The notes under the pieces were generated by a model, which worked only from the letters and a program-made list of their open reading frames with translations, searched no databases and was not told the DNA's origin. A program made the position numbers and the translations under genes. A stretch of 64,000 nucleotides of DNA from contig NZ_CP011272.1 of NCBI RefSeq assembly GCF_001610875.1, positions 1,593,988 through 1,657,987 on the forward strand, written 5' to 3'. The DNA is from Pirellula sp. SH-Sr6A (lineage in GTDB: Bacteria; Planctomycetota; Planctomycetia; Pirellulales; Pirellulaceae). Below, in pieces: positions 36,190-45,701 of the stretch (within the stretch, counting starts at the first letter, position 1; every line of letters begins with the position of its first letter).

Positions 36190-36539
36190 CAACCGATTAC
36201 GTCCGTACAGCCGCATCGTAACACACATTTATCAACCATAGAGATTGACAATATTTTACTTTCCAGGCGTAATACCGCCATCGTTCAACATCGGCGAAAA
36301 TCGAGAGGATGCTCGCGTCTATATCCAAAACAATTTCAAGACAGCGCAGTCTGATCGCTCAACGGGTAGCCCACTCGCCTCGTAAACTCTGGTTCGTGAT
36401 TAATCTGATTAGGCCCCCACAGGGTCGTTCCTATGTTATTAACACAGGTTCAATACTCATTAGGGCGGATACTGCGTGCGGGTGAAATACTCAATACATT
36501 ATTCCTGGCGACGGGCGTTCAACAAAGGTGCATTAAATA
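36190..36539. other. Intergenic region in the AT-rich island
   Basis: There are 350 bases without a supported gene. One 46-codon frame (about 36248-36385, containing PGVIPPSFNIGENREDARVY) looks protein-like and may be the remnant of a lost gene, but I could not identify it. Confidence 0.4.
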
Positions 36540-37283
36540 ATGCTGAATAAGATTCTCACGAAGGTAATTGCCCGACTCAATTCCATCCAGGGAAAAGGCT
36601 GGGGAACCGCAACATGTACGCACGAGGTCAAACAGACGCTTAGATTTGCACCCCGCCCCAAAATTGTTCTCGATGTGGGTGGTAATGTTGGTGACTGGAC
36701 GGGAGAGCTTCTTAGTAGGAGTGCCCCCGAGATGGTGTATGTATTCGAACCCTCAAGATTCAATCAGGCTAAACTTTCCGAACGATTCAAGCTCAAGCCA
36801 AATGTAAGCATCTTGCCATTTGCTCTGTCGGACACCGACGGACTTGGCAAATTATTCTCCGACGCCCCGGGAAGTGGTTTAGCAAGCTTGCATCATCGTG
36901 ACTTAAGCAGCCATGGACTTTCACATGACGAATTAGAGGAAGTGAATTTATTGAGTTTTGCGAGCTTTCTTAAGCACTACTCTATTGACAACATCGACGT
37001 TCTTAAGTTGGACATCGAGGGACATGAACTAAGCGTGCTTCAATCAATCCCCATAGCGTTCCTCGACAATATAGGTGTTATACAGTTTGAATTCGGTGGT
37101 TCCAATCTTGACTCCCGAACTTACTTCCGAGACTTTTGGAACCTATTGTCATCAAGATTCTTGTTTTACAGAGTCTCGCCGATTGGCGCACTTCCTGTTC
37201 CAAAGTACCGAGAACAGGATGAACATTTCGTTACCACTAACTATATTTGCGCGAATCGCAATCTATTGAGACAGCTCAATTAG
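36540..37283 (+). CDS. FkbM-family methyltransferase
   Basis: The 247-residue protein starts at ATG 36540. It has KIVLDVGGNVGDWTGELL (motif I), VYVFEPSRFN and the FkbM hallmark VLKLDIEGHELSVLQSI. It is distinct from the FkbM gene at 34517 (low visible identity), so it is a separate transferase and not a duplicate. A role in O-methylation of the glycan is likely. Confidence 0.88.
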   Translation: MLNKILTKVIARLNSIQGKGWGTATCTHEVKQTLRFAPRPKIVLDVGGNVGDWTGELLSRSAPEMVYVFEPSRFNQAKLSERFKLKPNVSILPFALSDTDGLGKLFSDAPGSGLASLHHRDLSSHGLSHDELEEVNLLSFASFLKHYSIDNIDVLKLDIEGHELSVLQSIPIAFLDNIGVIQFEFGGSNLDSRTYFRDFWNLLSSRFLFYRVSPIGALPVPKYREQDEHFVTTNYICANRNLLRQLN

Positions 37284-37492
37284 AAAACCAGCGACTAGAC
37301 GGTAAGTTTCCAATGAATCGCGCGCATTGTCACACGTGGAGTGAGATCACAAGCTCCTTCCCAGATTTTTCCGTCCATCGCACTTATTGACATATCGCCA
37401 AATGTTGCGGTGAATCATTCCCATTTGCGGCTACTGCGTTAGATACGCACTGGATGCGTCAAAACACCTACGCTTTCCTACTAACCAACATA

Positions 37493-38422
37493 ATGCACAA
37501 GAGAAAACCTGTTGTGAAGCTGCTTCTTTGCGGAGGACTTGGAAACCAGCTTTTTCAATATGCTTATGCGCGTTGTCTCGCCGTTCGGACCGGCTCCAAA
37601 CTCGTTCTTGATACGAAAACACTATTCCAAACCGATACTCGCTATCGTCGTCGTTATGAACTCGCCGCCTTCAATCTCAGTAGCGACGTTGAGTACTCGA
37701 ATACCTCCGGATTGCTGGAGCGTGCTCGCTTTTACTTATATCGCCATTTCGCTGGTCAGCTCCCAGCTAGATGGGCGAAGGGGCATTTTATTGAAGAATC
37801 GCATCTCGGTGTATTCGATGAATCCCAATACAACCTTTTTCCTGTTCATTCGATAACACTTAAGGGATATTGGCAGTGTCCCCAATACTTCGATTCGATT
37901 GAGAATGCGCTAAAAGATGAACTTACGCTTAAGCCTGGTATTGTCGCAGACGAAGAAAACATCTCGGTTCAACTGAAAGGCGCCTCTTCGGTAGGAATAC
38001 ACGTTAGGCGAAATGATTATGCTCGATGTCTGTCATCGGATTACTATAGGGTTGCAATGCAACGAATGCGTGAGCAAGTTGCCTCGCCTAGGTTTTTTGT
38101 ATTCTCTGACGATTTCGAGTGGTGGCGGAATCAATTTGGCGACCTCCCGGATGTTGAATTTGTCTCGCGTATTGGCAAGACGGCAATCGATGATTTTCAT
38201 CTTCTATCGTTATGCGCCCATTTCATCATTCCGAACAGCACGTTCAGTTGGTGGGCTGCTTGGCTTGGGCGTTCCCCCGACAAAATCGTGATTGCCCCAT
38301 CGAAATCTATTTGGGTTGACAGTTCCGAAATTCTCCCGAGAACTTGGCAAATAATCGAGGTACGAGAGAAAAGTTTAGCGACGGAGGAGGTAATGGATTC
38401 GCAGGAATATGGACCAGCCTAA
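37493..38422 (+). CDS. Alpha-1,2-fucosyltransferase-like glycosyltransferase (GT11)
   Basis: The protein has about 309 residues. ATG 37493 puts the conserved opening KLLLCGGLGNQLFQYAYA near the N-terminus; ATG 37454 is an alternative. The GT11 motif HxRRxD is present in VGIHVRRNDY (His170-Asp175), followed by FFVFSDDFEWW and FIIPNSTFSWWAAWL. The family transfers L-fucose from GDP-fucose in alpha-1,2 linkage. This fits gmd at 26611, although no fcl gene is in the window. Confidence 0.92.
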   Translation: MHKRKPVVKLLLCGGLGNQLFQYAYARCLAVRTGSKLVLDTKTLFQTDTRYRRRYELAAFNLSSDVEYSNTSGLLERARFYLYRHFAGQLPARWAKGHFIEESHLGVFDESQYNLFPVHSITLKGYWQCPQYFDSIENALKDELTLKPGIVADEENISVQLKGASSVGIHVRRNDYARCLSSDYYRVAMQRMREQVASPRFFVFSDDFEWWRNQFGDLPDVEFVSRIGKTAIDDFHLLSLCAHFIIPNSTFSWWAAWLGRSPDKIVIAPSKSIWVDSSEILPRTWQIIEVREKSLATEEVMDSQEYGPA

Positions 38423-38505
38423 TACTTACCGTCGAGTAGTTTACTTGCGTGCCACGACACCTGCAAGGATGTGACGGAAACTAAACGCAAGTGGACGGTC
38501 ATAGC

Positions 38506-39558
38506 ATGAAAACCATATATGTAGGACAACTATGCCACGGTAGCACCGCGCTTCACCGCCTCTGGGCTCTGCAGCAACTGGGATGTCAAGTATATGCAAT
38601 TGACACAACGTTGCCATTTGGACGCTATGGCCGTACCAACCGCTTCAAACGGCTTATGCTTTCAATCGCGTTTCGCACAAATCAATTTGTAGACTGGAAA
38701 CGTGTAGACAGTAATCTTCATCGTCTTTCCAAGAACGACAAATGGGACATACTTTGGGTTGATAAGGGGCAACAGCTAGATCCGCAGACACTTCGTCTCT
38801 TTAAAGCTCGCCAACCGCAAGCGAAACTTGTGAATTACTCTCCCGATGATATGTTCAACCCAGTCAACCAAACCGTGCGTTGGACATTAGGAATCCCCCT
38901 TTATGATCTTCACGTATCAACTAAAACATATAACATTCCCGAACTTATACATGCGGGGGCCAAGGACGCTCTCTTCGTTGGTAATGCGTATGAACCTACG
39001 ATCCACAAACCTTATGATCTAACACCCGAGGAAGTAAAGAGATTAGGCAGCGATATCGTTTTCATTGGAGCATCCGAGATGGAGAGGGATCAGTCCATTG
39101 AATACCTAGCCTCTAGAGGCCTCAAGATCGCATTATTCGGGAACGGAAGCGCTTGGAACAGGTACGAAAACTTGTACCCCAACGTATCGATTCACCCGGG
39201 TTTTATCGTAGATGCAAATTATGCGAAAGCACTATGTGCTTCGAAAATCGCACTCGGATTTCTCAGAAAGCAGAACAGAGACCTTCAAACCACCCGCTCT
39301 ATCGAAGTTCCAGCCTGCGGAGTCTTCATGCTTGCGGAGAGAACTCAAGAACATCTGGCACTATTTAAAGAGGGCGAGGAAGCAGAGTTTTTTGCGAGCA
39401 ATGAAGAACTCTTCAATAAGGCACGGTATTACTTAGATCATCCTGCCAAACGCGAAACAATCGCGAATGCAGGAAGGCAACGATGTATCATATCTGGATA
39501 TTCGAATGCCGAACGGTTACAACCAGTCTTAAAATACCTGTCCTCGAATAAATCTTAA
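38506..39558 (+). CDS. CgeB-like glycosyltransferase
   Basis: The protein has about 350 residues. ATG 38506 (MKTIYVGQLCHGSTALHRL) is preferred to GTG 38491. The C-terminal half has the glycosyltransferase pattern DIVFIGASEMERD, ALCASKIALGFLRKQNRD, RSIEVPACGVFMLAERT and a final helix region, as in CgeB-type proteins. Donor and acceptor are unknown. Confidence 0.8.
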   Translation: MKTIYVGQLCHGSTALHRLWALQQLGCQVYAIDTTLPFGRYGRTNRFKRLMLSIAFRTNQFVDWKRVDSNLHRLSKNDKWDILWVDKGQQLDPQTLRLFKARQPQAKLVNYSPDDMFNPVNQTVRWTLGIPLYDLHVSTKTYNIPELIHAGAKDALFVGNAYEPTIHKPYDLTPEEVKRLGSDIVFIGASEMERDQSIEYLASRGLKIALFGNGSAWNRYENLYPNVSIHPGFIVDANYAKALCASKIALGFLRKQNRDLQTTRSIEVPACGVFMLAERTQEHLALFKEGEEAEFFASNEELFNKARYYLDHPAKRETIANAGRQRCIISGYSNAERLQPVLKYLSSNKS

Positions 39559-39565
39559 GCCCATC

Positions 39566-40948
39566 GTGTTATCTCTCTTAATGCTTTTGGTAGCGCTGTT
39601 CCTAGTCCTCGATGCAGTTTTATGGACGCGAATAGTCAAGTCGTCAACATCACTCGCCGCCAAAACAGTCTTCGTATTCAATGCATTACAAAAGATCTTC
39701 CTGCTAATGCTCTGCTGCTCTGTCTTACTTTCTGACTCCCATACACTTCCTTGGAGTGAAGCGTTGCTTGAGTCACCGGGTAGAGCTGCGGTTGGAGCGT
39801 CAGCTGCAAACTGGACCATCGCGATGCTGCTCGTTGTGCTTCCACTCCGACGTACACCATCGAACCAGCAGACGTTCAACCTCGATCTCTTTAGACACGC
39901 AGACCGAACTTTTGAGATATTCCTAATATTGGCAGGATTTCTCAATCTATTCTACTGGGTAGCAATAACTGACTTTTCCAATCCGATATATTACATAGCG
40001 AGGCGACTAGACGGAGCATTGAACATGACTCCGTTTTTTGTTGGCCTGACCGCGTTCCGGCTTAAAATCGCGTTTCGCTTCTGGCTCGTTGTGCTCGCTT
40101 GTCAAATCGTAATCTCGGTAATTACCGGCACACGCGGACAGGCCTTTATCCCACTAATTCTTTTTCTCGTTGGATTTGCGATTGGATTACCAAGCTGGAA
40201 ATTGCGATTCCAGATTGGAACAACCATTCTGATTCCGGTTGCCGCGCTCCTTCTGTTTGCAGGTGCTTACATTGGCGTAGCTCGCGACATTGTTGGCAGA
40301 AAGGACCTCGCAAGCGCCCTTGAGTCGGGATCACTCACGAGCCGAGTGAGCGCAAATGCAATTGAGAATACGATGAGTAAAGCGGGAGATGTTTTCTTTA
40401 ACGCATTTAATCGCTTAACACTCTGGCCTCCACTTGTCGTCCCCTGCATGAGTCCGGAAATCGTTCCCTATTGGGGCTTCGATGACCTATATGACGAAAT
40501 AGAAGCAACCAGAAGCATCCGAATTGGCTCCGACCAAACATCCGGAAGCATGTATTCTGCACACATGCGACTCCAACCCTTTGGTTTTGCAGTCCACTAT
40601 AGAAGCGACGGCATGAAAGTAAGCAGTGTTGAACTTCCTCCGTTTGTTGATGGGTATGCCCGGGGTGGATGGATATACGGCTTCCTTTTTTGTGGAATGA
40701 CATACACTGTATTGCTGCTGATTGAGCATGGCGCGGCGAGACATATCGCTCCGAAAAACATGTCATTGTTTCTAATCCTACAAGTCGTTATTTGCAGCCC
40801 AACAAGACTAATGGACAACGGTGCAATCGGCGCAACTCGCCTGTTGGTCCTCGAAGCAATAATGTGCTTTGTTCTATTCTATGTATTCACAGCAGTCGCA
40901 AAGAGCCTCGGGAACAATCAGGCATCAAAACCTGAAGCCTTTGCATGA
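39566..40948 (+). CDS. Probable Wzy-type O-antigen polymerase (membrane protein)
   Basis: The 460-residue protein with GTG start has about ten hydrophobic helices and one larger polar loop (~250-360), the usual topology of repeat-unit polymerases. Features such as ITGTRGQAFIPLILFLVGF and FVDGYARGGWIYGFLFCG are consistent with the family, but Wzy proteins share little sequence. Neighbouring Wzx and glycosyltransferases support the call. It lies seven bases after the previous gene. Confidence 0.7.
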   Translation: MLSLLMLLVALFLVLDAVLWTRIVKSSTSLAAKTVFVFNALQKIFLLMLCCSVLLSDSHTLPWSEALLESPGRAAVGASAANWTIAMLLVVLPLRRTPSNQQTFNLDLFRHADRTFEIFLILAGFLNLFYWVAITDFSNPIYYIARRLDGALNMTPFFVGLTAFRLKIAFRFWLVVLACQIVISVITGTRGQAFIPLILFLVGFAIGLPSWKLRFQIGTTILIPVAALLLFAGAYIGVARDIVGRKDLASALESGSLTSRVSANAIENTMSKAGDVFFNAFNRLTLWPPLVVPCMSPEIVPYWGFDDLYDEIEATRSIRIGSDQTSGSMYSAHMRLQPFGFAVHYRSDGMKVSSVELPPFVDGYARGGWIYGFLFCGMTYTVLLLIEHGAARHIAPKNMSLFLILQVVICSPTRLMDNGAIGATRLLVLEAIMCFVLFYVFTAVAKSLGNNQASKPEAFA

Positions 40949-41010
40949 GACTGCCTGTGCCGCTTCACTCGATCCGATGAACTCATCGACGAATATGTCG
41001 AACGCATACC

Positions 41011-41727
41011 ATGAATCCAGAATATATCGATTACCGAGAATGGAAGGGTTGGGGCCGCGAAAACGCCTTATCTGGAGCAAATGCCCGGTACTTTGAAAAG
41101 GAGATCTTTAGAGATCTCACGAGAAAGCCGAATTCTCTTTTAGAAATAGGCTTCGGCAACGGGGAGTTTCTAGAGTGGGCAAAGACTCAAAATCTCAACA
41201 TTACGGGATTGGAAATTATTCCTGAGTTAGTGACCGCTGCAGTCTCAAAGGGATTTGAGGCGTTTCACAGCAATATCGCATCCGAGTCCGAAGACAACTC
41301 TCTCGCAGGGAGAAAGTTCGACTGTATCGTCGCGTTTGACGTCATCGAACACCTTTCAACAGAAGAAATCAGGCATTTTCTCAAGAAGGTGCGGGATTTA
41401 TTGAGTGATGACGGACGCGTCATCTTGCGCTTTCCGAATGGCGAAAGTCCGTTTTCCATACCTCTATTAAACGGCGACCATACACATCGTTCCTGGCTTT
41501 GCCGTGCAAAACTTGAACATTTGTGTATCAATTCCGGCCTCGCGATTCAAACCTACCGCAATGCGTCGCGCGTCGCGAACGAATCTCGCTACCGCTATGC
41601 AAAGAGACTGTTCTTTCTGCTAAGAGACCTCATTGAAATCATACTTGGCTACACGTATTATTCGAAGAGATTGCCCCTCGACCCTAATGCCGTTGCGATT
41701 CTAAGGAAGCAGAACCCAACTGTATAA
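41011..41727 (+). CDS. Class I SAM-dependent methyltransferase
   Basis: The 238-residue protein begins MNPEYIDYREWKGWG and has LLEIGFGNGEFLEWA (SAM-binding motif I), DCIVAFDVIEHL (motif II region) and RVILRFPNGESPFS. This is the methyltransf-11/23 pattern common in glycan clusters. The substrate is unknown. Confidence 0.88.
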   Translation: MNPEYIDYREWKGWGRENALSGANARYFEKEIFRDLTRKPNSLLEIGFGNGEFLEWAKTQNLNITGLEIIPELVTAAVSKGFEAFHSNIASESEDNSLAGRKFDCIVAFDVIEHLSTEEIRHFLKKVRDLLSDDGRVILRFPNGESPFSIPLLNGDHTHRSWLCRAKLEHLCINSGLAIQTYRNASRVANESRYRYAKRLFFLLRDLIEIILGYTYYSKRLPLDPNAVAILRKQNPTV

Positions 41728-42093
41728 CTTGCTAAGTAACGCCACCAATCCATCCCATTTTGCATTGCTTTATAAACCCCTGGCATTATCGCAGCGCCAA
41801 GTGACCAAGGCCACTATTGCTATCGAGTCGATGGCTAAATTCCGGTGTTGTTCCGCATGTACCATAAATACAGGCGAATTTGCGAGCAAGTGGCTTCAAT
41901 CGTGCAGAAATTTTTTTCGCTTTGTTGTATTTACTTGAGTCACGTTTCTATCCGGCTCCCCCTCGCATGTATTCAGTTGGTTAATTAACTAATTCGCCTT
42001 GATATCACACATCAACGTTAGAAATCTCAAGTCCGACTGACAAAACACCATCGAAACATGCCGCAGCCCGCACCGTCCCAATCGTAAGAAAGA
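41728..42093. other. Intergenic region in the AT-rich island
   Basis: There are 366 bases with no supported gene. A 69-codon plus-strand frame (41729-41938) has no recognisable features. No repeat of the families seen elsewhere is present. Confidence 0.5.
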
Positions 42094-43104
42094 ATGACAG
42101 ACACGCAACCCAAGCCTCACGTCACACTCGTTTTGCGTTGCCCAAGGCCTGGAATCCATAGTATTGAGCGCCTTTTTCGGACCCTGGAACCCCTAATAAG
42201 CCGTGACTATCACTGTGAATTCCTCACACTTCCAAAGACCAGAATTTCGTTACGCAACCTAATCGCTAACATTGCGCACGTATACTTCCATTCGACAGAC
42301 GTATTACATATCACTGGGGATGCTCACTACCTCGCCATACCGACAAGAAAGAAGACTATACTTACCATCCACGACTGCGAAAGGTTGCGATCCTTCAAGG
42401 GGATCAAGAGAGCTATATACAAGCTTGTCTGGTTTAAACTCCCCTGTATCTTCGCAAGACGCATTACAGTCATCTCAGAGTCAACGCGAAAAGAGCTTGA
42501 AAAAGAAGTCGGACAACTAGGTGAGAAGTTAGTCGTAATCGAGAACTGCGTTACCCTCTCTACGGCGCCCACCAATCGCGAATTCGACAGTATTACTCCC
42601 AGTATTCTACAAATAGGTTCTGCTCGGCTAAAGAACCTCGATGGCCTGATAAAGGCAGTAAGAGGACTAAAGTGCAAACTTCATATTGTAGGAGCCATTT
42701 CGGACTCAAATCTAAAGCTTCTAAACGAGTATGGTGTGCTCTTCAAGAACGAATCGGACGTTTCCGACGAGCGCATGCGAGCTATTTATCATGAAAATGA
42801 TATACTTTTTTTCGCTAGCCACAGTGAAGGTTTTGGACTTCCTATTCTCGAGGCACAATCCTGTGGTGTCCCGGTAATAACCTCTAGCAAAAGTAGCATG
42901 CCTGAAGTTGCCGGAGGCGCAGCTATTTTAGTGAACCCAGAAGACCCACTTGAGATACGTGCCGCCATTACAAAACTAATTACAGATCATGAATCTAGAC
43001 GAGCGATGGTCGAAAAAGGCTTTTTGAACATTCGTCGATTTCAGCCGGAAATCATCGCTGCAAAGTATTGTGATCTCTATAGAGAGATGCTCGAGACGCG
43101 TTAA
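42094..43104 (+). CDS. Glycosyltransferase family 4 protein
   Basis: The 336-residue GT-B transferase has an N-terminal domain with KKTILTIHDCERLRSF and ITVISESTRKELE. The C-terminal nucleotide-sugar domain has ILQIGSARLKNLDGLIKAV and the family motif HSEGFGLPILEAQSCGVPVITS. It probably adds one sugar of the repeat unit. Confidence 0.93.
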   Translation: MTDTQPKPHVTLVLRCPRPGIHSIERLFRTLEPLISRDYHCEFLTLPKTRISLRNLIANIAHVYFHSTDVLHITGDAHYLAIPTRKKTILTIHDCERLRSFKGIKRAIYKLVWFKLPCIFARRITVISESTRKELEKEVGQLGEKLVVIENCVTLSTAPTNREFDSITPSILQIGSARLKNLDGLIKAVRGLKCKLHIVGAISDSNLKLLNEYGVLFKNESDVSDERMRAIYHENDILFFASHSEGFGLPILEAQSCGVPVITSSKSSMPEVAGGAAILVNPEDPLEIRAAITKLITDHESRRAMVEKGFLNIRRFQPEIIAAKYCDLYREMLETR

Positions 43105-43338
43105 TTCAAGACAGTACGATGCACGGAATACCACGACGTATAGTCCCCTAGTGACTACTTGCCTAGAGGATTCGCCACGGCATCTTTCTTCTTTGATCCT
43201 ACACTGCGGTCTACTATCGTACATTTCAAGCAGTACGTCGAAATATCTTTTCTAATGCGCATCGTGCCGGCCGATCGCCGATATTTTGGCTTCGAACAAC
43301 ACCTTTCTCACAATTTATTTGTTTTGAAGGCGATATAA

Positions 43339-44391
43339 GTGAATCGCAAGCGTGCTTCTATTTTGGTGGATGCAAGCAACAGCGGGGGCGGATCCAACAT
43401 TCTGGCTCAGTATCTCAATGATAAGCTAGTTGAATTCGGTCACAGTTGCTTCTTCGTAGTTCCCAAGCAGTTTACCAAAGAACTTAACCGATCCTACCAA
43501 ATAAACTCCTTCGGTCCATTTGATCCGAGGCGGCAGGCCGCGATCGAGAAGCTTGCAACACAGTACAAACCAGACTCCATACTGTCTTTTGGAAACATTC
43601 CATTGCGAAAGCGCTTTCCAAATTGCCGCCATCTAACTTTTTTTCATAATGCATATCTTTTACCTGGATTAGCACCTAAAGCAATACCCCTCCGTGTACG
43701 TCTCCGGATTCTTGCAATCCAATTGAGCATTAAGTTTTTAAAGGTAAATACAGACACATGGATTGTTCAAACTAATTTTGTAAAGGGTCGTCTTGCGAAG
43801 TGGCTGCGGCTTGAAGACGGTAAAGTCGTCGTAGCTCCCTTTTTTAGGCCGCCACAATTTTCCATTGATGCCCAAAACATTAATCATAAACTTGACCTGT
43901 TCTATCCAAGCAATTTCTCTTACCACAAGAATCATTGCAATTTGATCCGGGCAATTTCTTGGTGCCAAGATCATAACCAGCGATTTACGCTTGGTCTAAC
44001 CCTTGGGGAAGTGGCTGACCCGTCATTCCAAAGTGCATTGAACTCTGCGATTTCCAACGGCGCGGATATTCGACTACTGGGAACTATCAGCCATGATCAA
44101 GTTTTTTCAGTCATGCGGGAATCCAAAGCCGTTGTGTTTCCATCTGTTCTGGAAACACTCGGTCTTGGATTGGTAGAAGCCGCAACGCTCAAAAAACCCG
44201 TCGTGGCAAGCAACACGAACTGGATCGACGAGATCGTATCCACGGATTACAAGTTCGATCCAAGCTCACCGGAGTCAATCGGTCGAACCATTATTCGCTG
44301 TTTGAGCGAAGAGGAACAGAAGCCAGCAATTCGGAGAATCGAGGACAAAATTGACGTGGTGTGTGACCTGCTGTCGGGATACGCTTGCTAG
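43339..44391 (+). CDS. Glycosyltransferase family 4 protein
   Basis: The 350-residue protein has a GTG start. It opens with ILVDASNSGGGSNILAQYL, then RHLTFFHNAYLL. The donor domain carries DLFYPSNFSYHKNH and PSVLETLGLGLVEAATLKKPVVASN, typical of GT4. The substrate is unknown. It lies 234 bases after the previous gene, and that gap holds nothing recognisable. Confidence 0.9.
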   Translation: MNRKRASILVDASNSGGGSNILAQYLNDKLVEFGHSCFFVVPKQFTKELNRSYQINSFGPFDPRRQAAIEKLATQYKPDSILSFGNIPLRKRFPNCRHLTFFHNAYLLPGLAPKAIPLRVRLRILAIQLSIKFLKVNTDTWIVQTNFVKGRLAKWLRLEDGKVVVAPFFRPPQFSIDAQNINHKLDLFYPSNFSYHKNHCNLIRAISWCQDHNQRFTLGLTLGEVADPSFQSALNSAISNGADIRLLGTISHDQVFSVMRESKAVVFPSVLETLGLGLVEAATLKKPVVASNTNWIDEIVSTDYKFDPSSPESIGRTIIRCLSEEEQKPAIRRIEDKIDVVCDLLSGYAC

Positions 44392-44538
44392 TGATGCCAT
44401 TATGCCACGCTCAAAGTCACTATAGATTGTTCGATCGCTAAGATTTTGTCATGGATCCGCAATCATTTGCGTATTGGAGTCGATACAGACTCTCTTTCAG
44501 TACTTTCTCGTGACTGTTTCGCTGCAGAAGTGTGAGTC

Positions 44539-45354
44539 ATGTCTACACCGGAAAAATCAAACGTTCAGCAGTTTTGGGAGTCAGGCTCCTGCGGAGAACA
44601 CCTGTATCTAGATGGTTTTTCTAGAGATGATTATTTAGAACATTCTCGGATCCGGTACGAACTTGAACCCGAGATCTTGGCATTTGGAGACTTCGAACGA
44701 TATTCAGGGAAAGTCACCCTTGAGATTGGAGTAGGGCTGGGGGCCGATCATCAGCGACTTGCGGAGTCAGGAGCGATTCTTACTGGAGTCGACCTAACTG
44801 AGCGCGCTGTAAGTCATTGCCAGCGCCGATTCGAACAATTGGGACTAAAATCTAGATTGCTGACTGCAGATGCTGAGAACCTGCCGTTCGATGATTGCTC
44901 TTTCGATGCTGTTTATTCTTGGGGTGTGCTACATCACTCACCCGACACACCGAAGGCTATTCAAGAAGTCTACCGAGTGCTAAAGCCAGGCGGCTTCGCA
45001 AAGATCATGATTTACCACAAGTATTCGATAGTTGGGTATATGCTTTGGAGTCGGTACGCACTTCTCCGCGGGCGTCCTTTTCTTTCGCTGGACTCCATTT
45101 ATTCAGACTACCTCGAAAGCCCCGGAACAAAGGCTTATTCGATTAATGAGGCAAGATCGCTTTTTAGCCGCTTCGACGTAAAGGGAATCGAGACGAATCT
45201 GACCCATGCGGATCTTCTGACTTCTGAAGCAGGGCAACGGCACCGCGGTCAACTTTTGAAATTCGCTAAAGCCATTTGGCCGAGGTCGTTCATTAAACGG
45301 TTCCTTAAAGGCCACGGATTGCAGTTGATGATCGAGGTTGAGAAGCCGAAATAA
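44539..45354 (+). CDS. Class I SAM-dependent methyltransferase (UbiE-like)
   Basis: The 271-residue protein has VTLEIGVGLGADHQRLAESG (motif I), TADAENLPFDDCSFDAVYSWGVLHHS (motifs II/III) and EVYRVLKPGGFAKIMIYH, a textbook methyltransf-11 arrangement. It probably acts on the glycan or a precursor. It is the last gene of the AT-rich island. Confidence 0.92.
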   Translation: MSTPEKSNVQQFWESGSCGEHLYLDGFSRDDYLEHSRIRYELEPEILAFGDFERYSGKVTLEIGVGLGADHQRLAESGAILTGVDLTERAVSHCQRRFEQLGLKSRLLTADAENLPFDDCSFDAVYSWGVLHHSPDTPKAIQEVYRVLKPGGFAKIMIYHKYSIVGYMLWSRYALLRGRPFLSLDSIYSDYLESPGTKAYSINEARSLFSRFDVKGIETNLTHADLLTSEAGQRHRGQLLKFAKAIWPRSFIKRFLKGHGLQLMIEVEKPK

Positions 45355-45701
45355 GCTGCTGAAAGTAAACAGAAGTTACCGGCTTCAATCACAAGCACGT
45401 TGAGTGCTTGGGCGAACCGGTGACTAGTCGAACTACTCCGTGGAATCTCGTCCGGTGGTAGCTGCCGTGCAAGTGAAGCTGTTTCATGTGTTCGCTAGAA
45501 CCTCCTATGCCATCGCCGGGACAGAAGTGTGCCTCGCATCAGACAACAAAAACGCTTTGGAATTGGTCGCTTGGTTGACCGCGCAAACAAAAACCGAAAA
45601 GCACGACATTTTGTCGTACCGATTTCTTGCAAATTTTGAATCCACATGAATACTTGTTTCGGTGTCCACGCATCCTCACCGTTTAACGCCGAGATTACCG
45701 T
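45355..45701. other. Intergenic region with hairpins at the island edge
   Basis: CAAGCAC-GTTGA-GTGCTTG (45395-45413) is a 7-bp stem nested inside ACCGG...CCGGT and may end transcription of the island. ACGACA-TTT-TGTCGT (45603-45617) is a second perfect stem. A 69-codon frame at 45440-45649 is not convincing as a gene. Base composition returns to host-like after this region. Confidence 0.5.

Noticed and set aside
45440-45649. 69-residue plus-strand frame before asnB
   Set aside because: No ribosome-binding site, no family resemblance, and located among intergenic hairpins.
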